This document shows, piece by piece, positions 9,501-15,545 of a stretch of DNA of 34,215 nt. The position numbers and the translations under genes are program-made. A model generated the notes under the pieces. The model ran no database searches. It was given only the letters and a program-made list of their open reading frames with translations, and was not told the origin of the DNA. Numbering within the stretch: position 1 is the stretch's first letter; each line of letters opens with the position of its first letter. This DNA comes from CAZABP01 sp964483245 (lineage in GTDB: Bacteria; Planctomycetota; UBA1135; UBA2386): contig CAZABP010000047.1 of the NCBI GenBank assembly GCA_964483245.1, positions 1-34,215 of the forward strand, in the 5' to 3' direction.

Positions 9501-9675
9501 AGCCGCGGCGGGAGACTTCGTTGGCCGGCAGCTCGGTCGCGTCCGGCTGGAACTCGCGCTGCAGGAACTCGAGATACTCCGGCGTGCCTTCGAGCTGTTC
9601 CAGACTGCGGAACAGCAGCGGCTCACCAGCTCCGGCCGTGCTCTCTGCCGGCTCCAGATCGCTCCGATCACTCAT
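6505..9675 (-). CDS. actB: Alternative Complex III subunit ActB (molybdopterin-oxidoreductase-like plus Fe-S protein)
   Basis: 1056 residues from the ATG at 9675, which overlaps the actA stop in an ATGA arrangement. ActB is a fusion of a B1 domain, shaped like a molybdopterin oxidoreductase but without the metal cofactor, and a C-terminal ferredoxin-like B2 domain that carries electrons from quinol oxidation. A Tat-type motif SRRGFLG (55-61) precedes a lipobox-like LAGC (Cys75), suggesting folded export and lipid anchoring. B2 has cysteine groups at 828/831/834/838, 888/891/896/900, 920/926/930 and 969/972/999/1003. In the third group a Thr stands where a fourth Cys would be (CIGTRYC), matching the single [3Fe-4S] cluster known for ACIII beside three [4Fe-4S]. 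A His-rich linker (about 785-803) joins the domains. Confidence 0.95.
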   Translation of the reverse strand: MSDRSDLEPAESTAGAGEPLLFRSLEQLEGTPEYLEFLQREFQPDATELPANEVSRRGFLGLLGASMALAGLAGCRKPYQKILPFAHRPEGMLPGIPRWYATAHQRGAYGVGTLVKSSDGRPTKVEGNPLHPSSLGAADQHMHAELLQLYDPARTQRPRRGRGGERVDADWAGFRAAAQEVFGALQKNGGQGLALLLEPTTSPSQLALLELCKRVYPKASIHWWTPLHRDHAVAGSRLAFGAAQDAQWKFDRADLVVGFDCDFLTSEPDSLRHARAFASRRKIDSPATTPSRFYAVESGWSVTGSQADHRFRVPASQVQDAVLALAAELNLFGDSALGSALAKWKSTAFLHAGKNWIDVVARDLLAHRGRSLVVAGSAQPPLVHALVHAINDKLRNTGATVTYTATPAAVAASCIDSARALTTALIADSVTTLVCIGTNPAYDGPRELARELIKRAADPRLTLIHCGLHENETGALAAWHLPLAHPLESWGDLCAFDGTPAIVQPLIAPLYEGAPSVAELLALLIDPAGANESVRKHGFEIVREYWADRAAAEDFDSFWTRCLHDGVVPGMALAEAAQPALMADAVATAVGNARPAAKLDSGNLELCFRADPCLWDGRYANNPWLQEMPDPITKLTWDNAALLSPATADALNVATGDVLRIGHGGETLEIAAFVLPGHADFSVTLPLGYGRRLASRHKVAAGVGADTFVLRGVDTQWIATGATAAATGAKHVLASTQNHGSLEGRPLYRQNTLAGYRADPDFAPEMSPLARAAKTKTEAAKRHAHDEHGTEPHEHPVVTERDELKSLWPERDYSQGYQWGMVIDLSSCTGCNACVIACQSENNIPVVGKAQVLKGREMHWLRIDRYFVGDERQDAAAQPDLVQQPVPCMQCENAPCESVCPVAATTHSPEGLNDMVYNRCIGTRYCNNNCPYKVRRFNWFHFTADYTPTEQMVQNPDVTVRSRGVMEKCTYCVQRIQGAKIVAKRAGRPLARDAVQTACAQTCPSDAIVFGDINDPESRVSKLRASSLNYAMLSELNVKPRTTYLAKIRNPNPELS

Positions 9676-10325
9676 CGATGGCATCCCGAGCAGTGCTCGG
9701 GCGGGTTGATGTTGCGCTCGCGCTTGAAGATGCGTCCCTGCTCCACGTCGACGACGAAGCCCATCGTCGTGATCTCGTCGAGCGGGCGCAGGTGACGCTC
9801 CGGCTCGCGGTGGCAGTCCAGACACCAGCCCATGCTCAACGGCATGACCTGATGCACGACCTCCATCTGGTCCACGCGGCCGTGGCAGCTCTCACAGCCG
9901 ACTCCTGCCTGCACGTGCACCGAATGATCGAAGTAGGCGTAGTCCGGCAGCATGTGGACCTTCACCCACTCGATCGGATCACCGAACTGCGGCGACTCCG
10001 GGTCGTGGATCTGGCGCAGGTCGGTGAACTCGAAGCTGTCCGCCTTGATCTGCTTGTGGCAGTTCCAGCAGGTCTCCGACGACGGGACGGTCGCGTGCGG
10101 ACCGTCCTCGACCGCGCGGTGGCAGTAGCGGCAGTCCATGCCGGCCATGCCGACGTGCAGCTTGTGGCTGTAGTTGATCGGCTGCGCCGGCGCGTAGCCG
10201 ACGTCGGTGTGCCACGGTGAAAACCAGTGGGTCACGACGAACACGACCAGACCCAGCCCCCCGACCGCGCCAGCGGCGACCTTTCCGGGCAGTTGGTTGG
10301 TCCACTTCGGGAAAAGATTGGTCAA
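9672..10325 (-). CDS. actA: Alternative Complex III subunit ActA, pentahaem cytochrome c
   Basis: 217 residues. ActA collects electrons from the Fe-S clusters of ActB in the periplasm. Five CxxCH motifs are present at residues 65-69, 86-90, 144-148, 168-172 and 212-216 (CRYCH, CWNCH, CESCH, CLDCH, CSGCH), exactly the number expected. A single hydrophobic segment (about 17-33) after a short positive N-terminus anchors the protein. Additional His residues (such as the YSHKLH and FDHSVHV segments) could supply sixth ligands, giving bis-His haems. The start codon appears to be TTG at 10325, preceded five bases upstream by a good GAGGA ribosome-binding site; no ATG gives a complete anchor. It is the first gene of the act operon. 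Confidence 0.94.
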   Translation of the reverse strand: MTNLFPKWTNQLPGKVAAGAVGGLGLVVFVVTHWFSPWHTDVGYAPAQPINYSHKLHVGMAGMDCRYCHRAVEDGPHATVPSSETCWNCHKQIKADSFEFTDLRQIHDPESPQFGDPIEWVKVHMLPDYAYFDHSVHVQAGVGCESCHGRVDQMEVVHQVMPLSMGWCLDCHREPERHLRPLDEITTMGFVVDVEQGRIFKRERNINPPEHCSGCHR

Positions 10326-10358
10326 CGCGATCCTCGTCCGCGTGGGCGGTTCTCCGGT

Positions 10359-10380
10359 CGCCCGGTCCGGGAGCCGGGCG
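10359..10380 (-). repeat. GC-rich hairpin in the act leader
   Basis: Perfect 7-bp arms CGCCCGG (10359-10365) and CCGGGCG (10374-10380) enclose an 8-nt loop. If transcription starts near the candidate promoter, this hairpin lies in the 5' leader of the act mRNA, about 35-55 nt before the TTG start. It could influence translation or be chance in GC-rich DNA. Confidence 0.4.
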
Positions 10381-10396
10381 GGATTCCGGTCTGGTG

Positions 10397-10487
10397 ACCC
10401 CAGGTACGAACCGACCCTGAGGCGGACCGGACGCGGGCGGCGCGGATCCGGATCAGCCTGCAGGGGACGGGGGCACCGACCTGGGGT
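10397..10487. repeat. Spaced 9-bp perfect inverted repeat upstream of actA
   Basis: ACCCCAGGT at 10397-10405 is the exact reverse complement of ACCTGGGGT at 10479-10487, with 73 bp between. The right arm lies where a transcript from the candidate promoter at 10493-10521 would begin, so the arms could pair in the leader RNA or act as paired operator half-sites. Chance cannot be excluded without comparison to related genomes. Confidence 0.35.
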
Positions 10488-10492
10488 GCGGC

Positions 10493-10521
10493 GATCTAAA
10501 AGACAGCTCCCCCCCGGTCAA
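10493..10521 (-). promoter_or_regulatory. Candidate promoter of the act operon
   Basis: Read leftwards, TTGACC (10521-10516) is separated by exactly 17 bp from TAGATC (10498-10493). The -35 box matches the consensus at five of six bases and the -10 at three of six, with optimal spacing. It points towards actA and would leave a leader of about 160 nt. This is the only such pair I saw in the region. Confidence 0.38.
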
Positions 10522-10739
10522 TTTCAGAGTTGATGGATTCCTGCCGTGCGGCCGGTGGGTCGCGCCGGTCCGCGTCCCGGACACCCATAGAGATACGACA
10601 GCTCGGACCCGGACTGGCGAAGTCTGATTCAGGCGTCCGGCCGGATTTCCGCCCAACCGCAAACAACCTGCCGGGAAATCCCGCAGTCCGGTCAAGCTCC
10701 CGCCAGCGGCTGTTCGATAACCCCGCGGACAGGAGAGGC

Positions 10740-11105
10740 ATGGTGGAAGCCAGGACATCGCTCGGGGCGGCCGGCACGGTCGCCGACGACCGCCAGGAGC
10801 TGCGCGTGCTCGGGGAGCTCGCCGCCGCCGGCGACCCGGATGCGTGGGAGCGGCTTTACGCCCGTGGCATCGAAGTCATCCACGCCCTCGCGCACCGTCT
10901 GGCGCCGCAGCACCCGTCGGTCCACCGCGAATGCCTGCTCGCGGCCGGCCTCGCCGGCCTCGGCCGCGCCCTCGACCTGCGCGGCGATCCCCAAGCCACG
11001 CTGCAACTGCGTCTGGGCGCGGCGAGCTGGATCGCCGGGCACGTCCACCGCGCGATGCGCAGCCAGATCGAAGCCGGCGGACGCCCATCCGGAAGCACAC
11101 CATGA
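10740..11105 (+). CDS. Small protein resembling an isolated, degenerate sigma-70 region 2
   Basis: 121 residues, with a strong AGGAG site before the ATG. From residue 25 on it lines up with region 2 of sigma-70/FliA-type factors: ELAAAGDPDAWERLY (26-40) like region 2.1, RECLLAAGLAGLGRALD (63-79) like the core-binding region 2.2, and ASWIAGHVHRAMRS (95-108) like regions 2.3-2.4. Without gaps, this last part aligns with the WWIKQGIRRALVNS segment of the next gene. The aromatic residues that melt promoter DNA (F and Y of FSTYA) are replaced by Leu and Gly. Regions 3 and 4 are absent. The stop overlaps the start of the sigma gene (ATGA), so the two are probably made together. It may be a split-off paralogue, a core-binding decoy or a regulator of the sigma factor. 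The domain match is from reading the sequence, not a database search. Confidence 0.75.
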   Translation: MVEARTSLGAAGTVADDRQELRVLGELAAAGDPDAWERLYARGIEVIHALAHRLAPQHPSVHRECLLAAGLAGLGRALDLRGDPQATLQLRLGAASWIAGHVHRAMRSQIEAGGRPSGSTP

Positions 11106-11923
11106 GAGAGCACGGACTCGACACCTACCTCGCCAACATCAACGAGGTCCCGCTGCTGACTGCCGCCCAGGAGGTGGAGCTGGCCCGCCGCGTGATCGGA
11201 GGCGACATGGCCGCGCGCGAGCACATGATCCGCGCCAACCTGCGGCTCGTCGTCTCGATCGCGAAGAACTACGTGCAGCGCGGGCTGCCGTTCATGGACC
11301 TGATCGAGGAAGGCAACATCGGGTTGATGAAGGCGGTCGAGAAATTCGACCCGGACGCCGGTTTCCGGTTCTCCACGTACGCGACCTGGTGGATCAAGCA
11401 GGGGATCCGGCGCGCGCTGGTCAACAGCGTGCGGACCGTGCGCGTGCCGTCGTACATGTCGGAGCTCGTCTCGCGCTGGAAGTCGATGGCGCACGAGCTG
11501 CGCAGTGAGATCGGACGCACGCCGGTCGTGCACGAGATCGCCGAGCAGCTCGACCTGCCCAAGCACGCGCGCCACGTCGTGCACCGGACCGTGATCGCGA
11601 ACTCGATGCCGGCGACGCCGATCGACTTCGATCCGGGACTCGTCGACTCCGAGATGCTCGAGGATCCGCGTGCGCGGCCACCGGAGGAGGAGCTGTTCTC
11701 GATGCTCGAGCTGCAGCGGCTGAAGCAGCTGCTGCTGTCGATCGACGAGCAGGAGGCGCGGATCCTGCGGCTGCGCTACGGCCTGGACGGGGACGATCCG
11801 ATGACGCTGAAGGCGATCGGCGAGAAGCTCGGGATCACCCGCGAGCGCGTGCGGCAGATCGAGCAGCAGACGCTGCGCAAGCTGCACGAGATCATGAGCC
11901 GCGAGTTCGGCGAGAGTACGTAG
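11102..11923 (+). CDS. RNA polymerase sigma-70 factor (RpoD-related, without region 1.1)
   Basis: 273 residues. A primary-like or group 2 sigma factor that directs RNA polymerase to promoters. It has region 1.2 (about 7-35), region 2 (37-107) with DLIEEGNIGLMKAVEKFD and the promoter-melting FSTYATWWIKQ (90-100), region 3 (about 117-180) and region 4 (210-265) with the helix-turn-helix at about 225-244 containing ITRERVRQIEQ. Region 1.1 and the long non-conserved insert of housekeeping RpoD are absent, so this is probably an alternative group 2 factor, though a compact housekeeping factor is possible. Its ATG overlaps the stop of the small sigma-2-like gene, which makes that protein a likely functional partner. 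No anti-sigma gene is adjacent. Confidence 0.94.
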   Translation: MREHGLDTYLANINEVPLLTAAQEVELARRVIGGDMAAREHMIRANLRLVVSIAKNYVQRGLPFMDLIEEGNIGLMKAVEKFDPDAGFRFSTYATWWIKQGIRRALVNSVRTVRVPSYMSELVSRWKSMAHELRSEIGRTPVVHEIAEQLDLPKHARHVVHRTVIANSMPATPIDFDPGLVDSEMLEDPRARPPEEELFSMLELQRLKQLLLSIDEQEARILRLRYGLDGDDPMTLKAIGEKLGITRERVRQIEQQTLRKLHEIMSREFGEST

Positions 11924-11958
11924 AGGCTCCGCGCGCGTCGCGTCGAGTCGAGGTCGAG

Positions 11959-11989
11959 GCCGGCGCGCGGCACGCGGGCTTGCGCCGGC
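11959..11989 (+). terminator. Hairpin after the sigma gene, possible terminator
   Basis: Perfect 8-bp arms GCCGGCGC (11959-11966) and GCGCCGGC (11982-11989) enclose a 15-nt loop in the gap between the sigma gene and hemW. There is no T-tract, so intrinsic termination is uncertain; it also sits directly before the TAGACT box of hemW. Confidence 0.3.
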
Positions 11990-11990
11990 G

Positions 11991-11996
11991 TAGACT
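11991..11996 (+). promoter_or_regulatory. Candidate -10 box for a leaderless hemW transcript
   Basis: TAGACT ends 10 bp before the hemW ATG at 12007, so transcription would start at or just before the start codon. hemW has no visible ribosome-binding site, which fits a leaderless message. No good -35 box is present. Confidence 0.28.
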
Positions 11997-12006
11997 CCGC
12001 GCCCCG

Positions 12007-13161
12007 ATGCCGCCGGTCTCCGTCTACATCCATACGCCGTTCTGCGTCGTCAAGTGCGGCTACTGCGACTTCCATTCAACGGTGCCGGACGGCAACGGGC
12101 CGCTGGATCTGTACCTGGATGCGCTGGCGCGCGAGCTGGAGTTGGTGACGCTGCCGGCGGAGCCGCACACGGTGTTCGTCGGCGGCGGGACGCCGTCGTA
12201 CTTCGATGCGCCGCGGTTCGCGCGGTTGCTGGCTCTGCTGGAGCAGCGGCTGCGGTGGCGTGCGAGCCGCGAGGTGACGCTCGAGGCGAATCCGGAGAGC
12301 GTGACACTGGAGAAGCTGCAGCTCGCGCGCGCGCATGGCGTGACGCGGCTCAGCATCGGAGCGCAGACGTTCGCCGCCGAGCGATTGCGGTTCCTCGACC
12401 GCGCGCATGATGCGGCGGCGATCGGGTGGGCCGTCGAGCAGGCGCGCGCGGCGGGGTTCGCCAATGTCTCGCTGGACCTGATCTTCGGGCTGCCGGGACA
12501 GACGCTGGACGAGTGGCAGCAGGATGTCGAGCAGGCGCTCGCGCTGCAGCCGGATCATCTGTCCTGCTACAACCTGACGTTCGAGCCGGGGACCAGGCTC
12601 GAACACGCGCGCCAGCAGGGCCGGGTAGCGCCGAACGAGGAGGCGGCCGACGCCGCGATGTTCCGCTGGACGCGGGGGCGGCTGACGGCAGCCGGCTTCG
12701 TTGCCTACGAGATCTCCAACTTCGCGGGCCGCGGCGGGCCGTGCCTGCACAACGACCACTACTGGTTGCAGGGGGACTACGTCGGCGTCGGTCCGAGCGC
12801 GTCCAGCCACCGCAGCGGGCGGCGCTGGACCAACCTGAAGCCGCTCGAGCCGTGGGCCGCCGCGCTGCGCGCGGGAACGCCGCCGATCGCATCTGCGGAG
12901 ACGTTGACGCGCGCGCAACGTGCCGGCGAAGCGGTCTGGCTCGGACTGCGCCGGCGGGATGGAGTCGACTTCGCGGCGGTGTCGGCGCGGCTGCAACTGC
13001 CGCTGCGCGAGCGGTTCGCCGCCGTGGTCGACCGGTTGCTCGCCGCGCAGCTGGTTGCATGGCAGGGCGAGCAGTTGCAGCTGACCGAGCGCGGATTGCT
13101 GCACGCCGACCACGCCGGGGCCGCGTTCCTGGGGCTCGACGCGCACGCGGTGTTGGCGTAG
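12007..13161 (+). CDS. hemW: HemW-type radical SAM protein (haem chaperone)
   Basis: 384 residues. HemW proteins bind a [4Fe-4S] cluster, SAM and haem, and are thought to transfer haem to acceptor proteins; they are often misnamed oxygen-independent coproporphyrinogen oxidase. The radical SAM motif is CVVKCGYC (Cys13, Cys17, Cys20) followed by DF: Phe22 stands where true HemN enzymes have a fourth Cys, which supports HemW. Further family signs are VFVGGGTPSY (about 57-66), EANPES (98-103), LSIGAQTF, DLIFGLPGQT (about 158-167) and LHNDHYWLQGDYVGVGPSAS (about 248-267). The C-terminal HemN_C domain is present. A haem chaperone fits an organism making the multihaem proteins encoded upstream, though a direct link is inference. 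Start is the ATG at 12007; a TTG nine codons earlier is less likely. Confidence 0.93.
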   Translation: MPPVSVYIHTPFCVVKCGYCDFHSTVPDGNGPLDLYLDALARELELVTLPAEPHTVFVGGGTPSYFDAPRFARLLALLEQRLRWRASREVTLEANPESVTLEKLQLARAHGVTRLSIGAQTFAAERLRFLDRAHDAAAIGWAVEQARAAGFANVSLDLIFGLPGQTLDEWQQDVEQALALQPDHLSCYNLTFEPGTRLEHARQQGRVAPNEEAADAAMFRWTRGRLTAAGFVAYEISNFAGRGGPCLHNDHYWLQGDYVGVGPSASSHRSGRRWTNLKPLEPWAAALRAGTPPIASAETLTRAQRAGEAVWLGLRRRDGVDFAAVSARLQLPLRERFAAVVDRLLAAQLVAWQGEQLQLTERGLLHADHAGAAFLGLDAHAVLA

Positions 13162-13171
13162 ATCCCCGCGC

Positions 13172-13573
13172 ATGCGTCTGCTCCTGCTGCTCGCTCCGCT
13201 CCTGCTGCTCCCCGCCTGCGCATTCGGGCGCTTCAGCGAGAACGAGCCGCTGCAGGCATCGCAACTGGCCGGATTCATGCCGGGCAAGACGACCGCGCAG
13301 GAGGTCGTGACCGCGCTCGGGCCGCCGACCGACGTCGTCTGGCTCGGCAAGCGCACCGCGTATCGCTACGACCATCTGCGCCGCAAGGTCGCCGCGACGA
13401 TCCTGATCGTGATCAACCTCGCGAACTTCGACGAGCGCAGCGACCGCGTGTGGCTGTTCTTCGACGAGAACGACGTGCTGACGCACTTCGCCGGGACGTT
13501 CGCCGCCGAGCGGACCGAGTATTCGTTCCCGTGGGAGGACCTGCACGACCAGAACCCGCCGCCGGGGAAGTAG
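13172..13573 (+). CDS. Small lipoprotein with BamE/SmpA-like fold
   Basis: 133 residues, 10 bp after hemW. A signal peptide very rich in Leu ends in lipobox LPAC (Cys16), so this is an exported lipoprotein. The segment FMPGKTTAQEVVTALGPPTD (about 36-55) matches the turn-helix signature of the SmpA/OmlA (BamE-like) fold, in which a Gly-Lys-Thr turn leads into a helix and ends at a G-P-P loop. The rest is a small beta-sheet: YRYDHLRRKVAATILIVINL, VWLFFDENDVLTHF. BamE helps outer-membrane protein assembly, but many proteins with this fold have other or unknown jobs, so only the fold is claimed. The next gene appears to encode a second, diverged member. Confidence 0.82.
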   Translation: MRLLLLLAPLLLLPACAFGRFSENEPLQASQLAGFMPGKTTAQEVVTALGPPTDVVWLGKRTAYRYDHLRRKVAATILIVINLANFDERSDRVWLFFDENDVLTHFAGTFAAERTEYSFPWEDLHDQNPPPGK

Positions 13574-13588
13574 CGGCTGCGGCGCACC

Positions 13589-14047
13589 ATGCGGAAACCT
13601 GTCCGGCGACTCGCGGCGTCTTGCGCCTGCATGCTGCTGGCCGCGCTGGGCGCCGGTTGCGTGCAGCTGCAGTACACGCACGCCCATGTCGGCGAGCCGC
13701 TGCCGGAGGGGATCGAGGACCGGCTGCGGATCGGCGAGGCGACCGTGCAGCAGGCGCTCGAGCTCTTCGGTGCACCGACCTACGTCTACGGCGACGAAGT
13801 GCAGGGGATCTCGCTGGCCTGGACCTGGCGCCACACCGAAGGGTGGGGGATCAGCCTGAGCTACTCGGTCAGTGAGCTGTTCAACGTCTCCGGCAGCTAC
13901 GACGACGACGGCACCGAGACCTGGGGCGTGTTCCTGACCTTCGATCGCGATCTGCGGCTGCGCGAGGTCCGGCGCGCGCTGCTGTCGGACGTTGCGGCGG
14001 CGTCGATCGTCGCGAGATCGCGCACGCCGGCGGGCGCTGAGAACTGA
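13589..14047 (+). CDS. Second small BamE-like lipoprotein
   Basis: 152 residues, 15 bp after the previous lipoprotein gene. Lipobox GAGC (Cys24) follows a positive N-terminus and a hydrophobic core. The segment RIGEATVQQALELFGAPTYV (about 47-66) corresponds to the GKTTAQEVVTALGPPTDVV part of its neighbour: the same turn, helix and G-x-P loop. Downstream are beta-strands alternating aromatic and polar residues (LAWTWRHTEGWGISLSYSVS, TWGVFLTFDRDLRLREVR), again like its neighbour. The pair probably arose by duplication and diverged strongly. The function is unknown; both presumably sit on the periplasmic side of a membrane. Confidence 0.78.
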   Translation: MRKPVRRLAASCACMLLAALGAGCVQLQYTHAHVGEPLPEGIEDRLRIGEATVQQALELFGAPTYVYGDEVQGISLAWTWRHTEGWGISLSYSVSELFNVSGSYDDDGTETWGVFLTFDRDLRLREVRRALLSDVAAASIVARSRTPAGAEN

Positions 14048-14049
14048 GC

Positions 14050-15432
14050 GTGCGCGCATCCGCGCTCGCGCTGGTGGTGCTGCTCACCGGCTGTCGGCCG
14101 GAGCAGCCGGCGGTGCTGGCGGATGGTGGCAGCGGAACGTTCCGGCGGATCGCGGAGCTCGCGGGTGACGGGCGTGGGGCGGAGGTCGTGTCCGCGGCCG
14201 AGGATGGGATGCTGCTCGTCTGTACCGACGGCGAGCAGGGGGCACTGCGCGTCGTCGATCTGAGCGATGCCCGGGCGCCGCGTGAGATCGCGCGCGTGCC
14301 GCTCGACGGCACGCCTACGTGTGCCTGCCTGTGCGACGGATCCGCGTACGTGACCGTGCCTGGTCCGCGGCCCAAGCGCACCGGCGCCACGCCGGAGTTT
14401 GCGCCCGGCAGGCTGGTCGTCGTCGACCTGCGCGATCCCAGCACGCCGCGCGTCACCGGCGCAGTCACCATCGGCCATCATCCGGACAGCCTGCAGGTCA
14501 CGCGGATCGGCGAATCGATCGTGGCGGTGATCGCCATCGAGAATCCTCCGGCCGTCGTCGCGCGTGGCCGGCTTCGCAACGAGGAGGATCCCGGGTCACC
14601 ACAGGACGTGAGCCTGCCCGGATCGATCCAGGTCGTCGTCGTCGAACCGGACGCGCTCGGAACGTCGACGGTCACCGACGTGCCGTTGGCGGCTGGGGCG
14701 TTGCGGGCTGCGGGGCTGCTGTATCCCGAGGATCCGCAGCCGGAGTTCGTCGCACTGCACGGGACCGTGGCCGCAGTCACGCTGCAGGAGAACAACGGGA
14801 TCGCGCTGGTGGACATTGCCGACCCGCGGCAACCGAAGCTGCTGCGGCTGTTCTCGACCGGGATCGCGACGACGCGCCTCGCAGATCTGTCGGCGGACGA
14901 CGGGATCGCATTCGCCGATCGCTTTCCGCCGGCCCAGGAGGACGTGCGGCGGCGCGTGCTGGACGCCGGCGGCGGCGCGGTCCCGCTCGGTGCGCGGATG
15001 CCGGACGCGGTCGCATTCACGCCGGACGGACAGGTGCTGGTGACCGCCGACGAGGGGGAGATGCGGCTGACCGGGGGGCGCGGGTTTTCACTGTGGAGCC
15101 TGCAGGGGGAGCTGCTGGGTGAGGACGGCGGCGAGGTCGAGCGAGCTGCGGCGGCGCGCGGGCTGTACCCGGATCACCGCTCGGGCGACAAAGGGATCGA
15201 GATCGAAGGCGTCGCGACCGCGCGATTTGGCGCGGAGACGCTGGCCTTCCTGCTCGCCGAGCGCGGATCGTTCGTTGTGGTCGCCGCGATCGACGATCCA
15301 GCACATCCCCGGCTGCTGCAGTTGCTGCCGGCAGGGCCGGCGCCGGAGGGGATCGCCGCCATCCCGCAGCGGGGCCTGGTGGTGGTCGCCTGCGAGGGGG
15401 ACGGCTCGCTGCACGTCTATCAGCGGCAGTAG
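14050..15432 (+). CDS. Lipoprotein beta-propeller of the choice-of-anchor I type
   Basis: 460 residues, starting with GTG at 14050, 2 bp after the preceding stop. Lipobox LTGC (Cys15) marks an exported lipoprotein. The body consists of repeated beta-blades (LRVVDLSDARAPREIARV, LVVVDLRDPSTPRVTGAV, GIALVDIADPRQPKLLRLF), LVIVD-like repeats. Later segments resemble the choice-of-anchor I family: AVTLQENNGIALVDI, MPDAVAFTPDGQVLVTADEGEMR (split near 317-339), and DKGIEIEGVAT with LAFLLAERGSFVVVAAI. Such propellers are found in secreted or surface proteins, sometimes with phosphoesterase domains; no separate catalytic domain is seen here. Substrate and role are unknown. Close spacing suggests the two lipoprotein genes and this one share a transcript. 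Confidence 0.83.
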   Translation: MRASALALVVLLTGCRPEQPAVLADGGSGTFRRIAELAGDGRGAEVVSAAEDGMLLVCTDGEQGALRVVDLSDARAPREIARVPLDGTPTCACLCDGSAYVTVPGPRPKRTGATPEFAPGRLVVVDLRDPSTPRVTGAVTIGHHPDSLQVTRIGESIVAVIAIENPPAVVARGRLRNEEDPGSPQDVSLPGSIQVVVVEPDALGTSTVTDVPLAAGALRAAGLLYPEDPQPEFVALHGTVAAVTLQENNGIALVDIADPRQPKLLRLFSTGIATTRLADLSADDGIAFADRFPPAQEDVRRRVLDAGGGAVPLGARMPDAVAFTPDGQVLVTADEGEMRLTGGRGFSLWSLQGELLGEDGGEVERAAAARGLYPDHRSGDKGIEIEGVATARFGAETLAFLLAERGSFVVVAAIDDPAHPRLLQLLPAGPAPEGIAAIPQRGLVVVACEGDGSLHVYQRQ

Positions 15433-15545
15433 GCGCCGGGGCCGGCAGGCTCTGGCGCGATTCCCAGGGTCGGGTGTCGAATTGCGGCCCGCTCCGGCGT
15501 CTTGGAGCTGCACCCCGTCCGAGCCCACCGCTCGAGGAGAACACG

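Larger units (their letters stand above)
10326..10739. other. Divergent control region between actA and the sigma operon
   Basis: No gene is supported in this 414-bp stretch. It separates the leftward act operon from the rightward sigma operon and holds a candidate act promoter plus two inverted repeats (listed separately). A good ribosome-binding site AGGAG at 10731-10735 sits next to the ATG at 10740. Open frames crossing the region lack codon structure like that of the neighbouring genes and show no recognisable protein. I could not identify a convincing rightward promoter. Confidence 0.7.

Noticed and set aside
9676..9825. A longer N-terminus for actB beginning at 9825
   Set aside because: It would run through actA coding sequence and add an Arg-rich stretch; the ATGA overlap at 9672-9675 gives a normal start.
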